Origin: Excoecaria cochinchinensis
Lineage: Eukaryota > Streptophyta > Magnoliopsida > Malpighiales > Euphorbiaceae
Length of the DNA stretch: 64,000 nucleotides
Direction: 5' to 3'
Assembly: GCA_947683425.1 (NCBI GenBank)
Contig: CANTUQ010000101.1
Location: 28,109,001-28,173,000 of the forward strand
Shown: in pieces, positions 60,155 to 64,000 of the stretch
Numbering within the stretch: position 1 is the first letter of the stretch
Layout: each line of letters begins with the position of its first letter
The notes under the pieces: model-generated
Database searches by the model: none
What the model saw: only the letters and a program-made list of their open reading frames with translations
Told to the model about the DNA's origin: nothing
Translations under genes and position numbers: made by a program

Positions 60155-60276
60155 AAAAATCTAATGGACAACGTAAATATAATAAATTGTTCGAGTGCAG
60201 TATATCATAATAAATAAAAATCTAATGGACAATGTAAATATAATAAATTGTTCGAGTGCAGTATATCATAATAAAT
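60155..60276. repeat. Direct tandem duplication of 61 bp
   Basis: Two copies of a 61-bp unit (ATCTAATGGACAA...GTATATCATAATAAAT) are adjacent, with one C/T difference in the aligned part. It is a recent duplication. Confidence 0.85.
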
Positions 60277-60645
60277 AGAAATACGAAAGTTAGATAGAAG
60301 AGGTGTCATACAGGGACAAACTCATAATTTCATTTTAGAGGGGGCAATTGCTCTCCACCTAGAATCTTCCTTGGTGTCGTATGACACAGAGACTTGGCGC
60401 CGACATTGGCATAAAACACACGTTAAAACTTGAGAAATTGCAACAAACAATTTAGTTAAAAGTGAAAGACGGTAGCCCTCTGCCCTGCTTTATGCTAATT
60501 TGAAAAATGAATCACCACACCATCCTCTAGCAGTTTCTTCATTCGTACCTAACACAAACCTTGTTATTAGAAGAAGAAAAATGAAGATTGGAATAATCTT
60601 GGAAACAAATAGGAAAAATTACCTCAAAAAAGGTAATTGTATTAG
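60277..60645. other. Flank between the CACTA remnant and the receptor-like protein gene
   Basis: This contains the 3' UTR of the minus-strand receptor-like gene and unrecognised DNA. I find no gene in it. Confidence 0.5.
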
Positions 60646-63600
60646 CTAGTTTCTTCTTCCATGAGCTTTGAATTTTTTCTTCTCAAACCCTTTTGATCTT
60701 CGATTTCCTTCAACCATCCTCACGAACCATGTAGGCTTCTTTGTTGTAAACACAAGATATCCCATTGCTAGGCCAAATACAGTTCCACATCCATACCCTG
60801 TCACTACGGCTTTCCATCCAAATCCATTGTCATTGTCTGAATCATCTTGTTTCGATGGAGATTGTGGTTTCACATTGTTGCATGTTTCTAATGGAAATCC
60901 ACATAACCCTGAATTTCCTTCATATGAACTATTGTCGAATGTGCCAAACTGCTTGCCTTGAGGTATGGGTCCTTCAAGTCGATTATATGCAACTCGAAAG
61001 ATTGCAAGAAATGTTAAATCTGCCAGTTCCATCGGAATCCTTCCATTAAGCAAATTTGAAGAGAGATCTAAGGACTCCAAATTGCTCAAATTACTCAATG
61101 ATGGTGCAATGTTACCAATGAGGGAGTTATGAGAAAGATTAAGGTAGATAAGTGCTTTAAGCTTCCCAATTGAGAATGGAATACTTCCTGTGAATTTGTT
61201 TTGTGATAAATCAATGGTTGTGAGGATATTTTGGATTTTTGGCAACATAATCTCCAACCCTTTCACCATTAAACTCACAGAATATGCATAAGTGTAATTT
61301 TCTGAGCTCATGTAGCTAAAAACGCGTTCGGAATCCATCATTCTTCCAAAATGATCAAAGTACTCTGCCGGCAATGGTCCATTGAAACTATTGTTAGAGA
61401 GATCAAAAATTCGCAATGCAGGGAACGGACAAGTGACATTGAAAGTTTTGACCGATCCGTGGAATTTATTGGAGTGCATCACAAGGACTTGCAAATTGGA
61501 AAGAATTCCCAAAAAATAAGGGAATTCATCATCAATTTTGTTGTTACTGATATCCACAAATTCCAAATTTTTACAATTGGTGACAGATTGGGGTATTTGT
61601 CCTCGTAGTTGATTGCCTTTGAAATTCAAATACCTTAATTGACAGCTCTCCGAAAAGGTATCAAAAATAATTCCTTCAAAATTATTGATGCCAAAATGCA
61701 ACACTGAAAGACTATTGCTCAGATTTCCCAAACATGAAGGAATGAAACCACTTAAACTATTATTGGACAAGTCAAGAATTTGGAGATAATGGAGGTTGCA
61801 AAATGAAGAAGAAACCTCTCCAATTAATTTGTTATTGGAAGATAGAATGAGAACTTTCAAGTTCGTAATATTGAAAATTGAATTTGGAATTGCGCCATGC
61901 AATATGTTATTGCCCAAATCAATATAAGATAAGGAATTGCTTTGAAAACTTGGAATTGGGCCATGGAGTTGGTTGTTAGAAAGGCGTAAATAACTCAAAC
62001 CAGGTAGAGTAACTAAGGAGTATGGTATTGTTCCATTGAGCAAGTTATTTGATAAATCAAGATAAAACAAATTTGAAGGGAGAAGAGAAGGGATGGGGCC
62101 TGTGAGTCGATTGTTTGATAAGTATAAATATGCAAGTTGGGTGAGGTTTGTAAAATAATTAGGAATCTGACCACTGAAATTGTTATTTGATAAATCAAGA
62201 TCAAACAAATTTGAAGGGAGAAGAAAAGGGATGGGGCTTGTGAGTCGATTGTTTGATAACTGTAAACTTTCAAGTTGGGTGAGGTTTGCAAAATAATTAG
62301 GAATCTGACCACTGAAATTATTAAATGATAAATCAAGATCAAACAAATTTGAAGGAAGAAGAGAATGGATGAGACCAGTGAGTCTATTGTTTGATAAATC
62401 TAAATAGAAGAGTTTTTTAAGATTTTGAAAAGAGAGGGGAATCTGACCACTGAAATTGTTATTTGAGAGACCCAAAAAAGTGAGTTCAGTTAAATTACCA
62501 AACAAATCTAAATCTGAACCAACAAATTTGCAGCCAGAAAGACCCAATCGTTTCAAGGACTTGAGATTGTTGAAAAAATCAGGTTGTAATAATATCGGGA
62601 TTTTTGTAAAGGAAAGATCCAAGTATTTGAGGGAACTACTCCAGTTGGACATTGGAAGAGAGACATTGAGGTCTTCATTGAAAAATAAATCGAGCGTTTG
62701 GAGGTTCGGCCTTTGAATTAAGTTGCCTGGAAATTCCCCACGCAATCCACAATCCCTTAGTCCTAGAGATGATAAAGAAGAAGACAGATTCAATAAATTA
62801 CTAGGTTCCACTGAAGACAAGTTTAAATCACCCAAGAGGACTTCCGTGAGATTGGGTAGGCTCAGAACAAGCTTGTTGAAAAGAATTGCATCCATTGTTA
62901 AGTTCCTATTGCCAGATATACTAAGTGAAACCAATTTGGACAAATGAAAGATATCTGGGAATTTCCCTTTCAATCCACAACCCCTGAGTTGTAGAGATGA
63001 CAAAGAAGAAGGCAAATTCAGGAAGGAACTGGATTCCACCAAAGACAAGTTCACGAAGCTCAAGTCCAAGTCTCTTAAATTGGACATATTTTGAACTATT
63101 TTAACAAAAGCATTGCTGTGTAGATTGAGATCATTATTAGAAAGATCAAGTGAAACCAATCTGTCTGATTGAGGAAGATATTCAAGGAATTTTTGACCCA
63201 ACCCACATGATCCAAGTTTAAGAGTGGACAAAGAAGAAGACAGATTCATCAAGGAAGGAGGAGCAACCAAAGACATGTCTACATCACCTAAAATGAGTTC
63301 TCTGAGCTTGGTTAAGTTTTGAGCAAGCTTGTTGAAGGTATTGGTTTCTACAGTGAGATCAAAATTCGAAGATAGATCAAGTGAGACCAAATTGGATAGC
63401 TGAGCGATTTCTGGTGGAACTTGACCAACAAAGTTGGAATAGTTTAAGTTCAAATAGATCAGGTTGAAGAAGTATCCAAACCGAGATGAAATCTGGGATC
63501 CATTGAAATCATTGTAGGAGAGATCTAGTTTTTGAAGATGGGAAAGGAAGAAAAGAGGACTATCAGAATGGATAGAACCATAAAGCATACTGTAAGAAAG

Positions 63601-63897
63601 ATTAAGACCAATTACATAACCTGTTTGATGATGGCATGAGACCCCATCCCACAAGCAGCAATCTGTTCCCTCCCTCCATGTATTTGTCTTTGGATATTGA
63701 TCAGAATAATAAGGGTCAAATCTAGTGCGAATAGTGATGGAATTTTTGAAAAGAACCAAAGCATGACTTTGGTCAGGTTTGCAAAGTAGAGTCGAATAGG
63801 AAGTATTTGGAAGGAAAGAAGGCAAACAATTAGCATGAAAATGAAAATGAAAGAGTAGGAGACACAGAAATTGAGGAAGCAACAACGAAAAAGCCAT
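60646..63897 (-). CDS. Leucine-rich repeat receptor-like protein (RLP), Cf/RLP12 type, intact single exon
   Basis: The start was set at the ATG at 63897 (MAFSLLLPQFLCLLLF); the open frame continues 15 codons upstream only to a non-ATG codon. The protein has 1083 residues. A signal peptide (1-24) precedes the N-terminal cap with CCLWDGVSC. About 30 extracellular LRRs of the L-x-x-L-x-L-x-x-N-x-(F/L)-x-G-x-IP type follow, with a non-LRR island near the C-terminal third (SYMSSENYTYAYSVSLM). The last LRRs (IDLSQNKFTGSIPFSIG) lead to a transmembrane segment with GxxxG spacing (about 1029-1051) and a short basic tail without kinase. Such proteins sense pathogen or self signals at the plasma membrane with SOBIR1 and BAK1. 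Three blocks are near-identical 46-residue repeats. It is the only resistance-type gene here that is open. Confidence 0.93.
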   Translation of the reverse strand: MAFSLLLPQFLCLLLFHFHFHANCLPSFLPNTSYSTLLCKPDQSHALVLFKNSITIRTRFDPYYSDQYPKTNTWREGTDCCLWDGVSCHHQTGYVIGLNLSYSMLYGSIHSDSPLFFLSHLQKLDLSYNDFNGSQISSRFGYFFNLIYLNLNYSNFVGQVPPEIAQLSNLVSLDLSSNFDLTVETNTFNKLAQNLTKLRELILGDVDMSLVAPPSLMNLSSSLSTLKLGSCGLGQKFLEYLPQSDRLVSLDLSNNDLNLHSNAFVKIVQNMSNLRDLDLSFVNLSLVESSSFLNLPSSLSSLQLRGCGLKGKFPDIFHLSKLVSLSISGNRNLTMDAILFNKLVLSLPNLTEVLLGDLNLSSVEPSNLLNLSSSLSSLGLRDCGLRGEFPGNLIQRPNLQTLDLFFNEDLNVSLPMSNWSSSLKYLDLSFTKIPILLQPDFFNNLKSLKRLGLSGCKFVGSDLDLFGNLTELTFLGLSNNNFSGQIPLSFQNLKKLFYLDLSNNRLTGLIHSLLPSNLFDLDLSFNNFSGQIPNYFANLTQLESLQLSNNRLTSPIPFLLPSNLFDLDLSNNNFSGQIPNYFTNLTQLAYLYLSNNRLTGPIPSLLPSNLFYLDLSNNLLNGTIPYSLVTLPGLSYLRLSNNQLHGPIPSFQSNSLSYIDLGNNILHGAIPNSIFNITNLKVLILSSNNKLIGEVSSSFCNLHYLQILDLSNNSLSGFIPSCLGNLSNSLSVLHFGINNFEGIIFDTFSESCQLRYLNFKGNQLRGQIPQSVTNCKNLEFVDISNNKIDDEFPYFLGILSNLQVLVMHSNKFHGSVKTFNVTCPFPALRIFDLSNNSFNGPLPAEYFDHFGRMMDSERVFSYMSSENYTYAYSVSLMVKGLEIMLPKIQNILTTIDLSQNKFTGSIPFSIGKLKALIYLNLSHNSLIGNIAPSLSNLSNLESLDLSSNLLNGRIPMELADLTFLAIFRVAYNRLEGPIPQGKQFGTFDNSSYEGNSGLCGFPLETCNNVKPQSPSKQDDSDNDNGFGWKAVVTGYGCGTVFGLAMGYLVFTTKKPTWFVRMVEGNRRSKGFEKKKFKAHGRRN

Positions 63898-64000
63898 GTT
63901 ATTTTTTATGAAACTTGAAATGGATAGATGAGTGTGTTTCAAATTCTAAATCATCACTGCTATTTATAGACCATTTGATAATTTTTATTTTTTAATAAAA

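Noticed and set aside
62013..62947. ORFs in other frames within the receptor-like protein gene
   Set aside because: They mirror the LRR repeats and are not independent genes.

Overview
The window is nuclear DNA of a dicot plant. It is AT-rich, its genes have GT-AG introns, its protein families are plant-specific, and it carries typical plant transposons. The PMT, BPM and RCC1 proteins point to a eudicot, probably a rosid; I cannot name the species. All exon models below were read by eye; the main ones sum to a multiple of three across every splice junction.

Bases 1-14,600 are ordinary gene space. They hold the 3' end of a gene (HESO1-like by position only), a nine-exon methyltransferase of the PMT11/12 type on the minus strand (1494-5812), a divergently transcribed four-exon MATH-BTB gene of the BPM type (7097-11749), and two small paralogous DUF7722-type genes on the minus strand. 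From memory, the order HESO1-PMT11-BPM3 matches Arabidopsis At2g39740-39750-39760, so this looks like an old conserved block. Bases 15,000-24,600 are gene-poor and carry a complete non-autonomous CACTA element (16884-18573, TSD AAT), a hAT-like element (18928-19610), a Ty3/gypsy 3' end (19693-20499) and a degenerate GATC-containing repeat. An 11-exon RCC1-family gene follows (25058-31081), with a cluster of G-box/ABRE sites just upstream.

Bases 31,900-64,000 are a disease-resistance cluster heavily invaded by mobile DNA. NLR-1 (minus strand) is split by a Sirevirus-type copia element (33856-40153, TSD TTAGA). NLR-2 (plus strand) is split by a Tork/Tnt1-type copia element (51291-56210, TSD GTGTT), and its LRR end is cut by a CACTA element starting at 58096. 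Removing either copia element and one TSD copy restores the NLR reading frame, so the insertions are precise. Both NLRs also carry further stops, frameshifts or deletions. Between them lies a 7.5-kb Mutator-like element (42679-50189) with about 275-bp nearly identical TIRs and a 9-bp TSD. It carries a truncated MURA transposase, a convergent intact five-exon plant-mobile-domain (PMD) gene and a small gag-like ORF. The window ends with an intact receptor-like LRR protein gene (60646-63897), the only R-type gene here still open.

The most unusual object is the MULE. Its TIRs are almost identical, so it is young, yet its transposase lost its 3' end in a deletion that also joined the transposase and PMD reading frames tail to tail on opposite strands. 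Terminal-repeat divergence suggests the order of events: Tork copia first (LTRs about 7-8% different by eye), then the Sirevirus (about 1.3%), then or near then the MULE (<1%).
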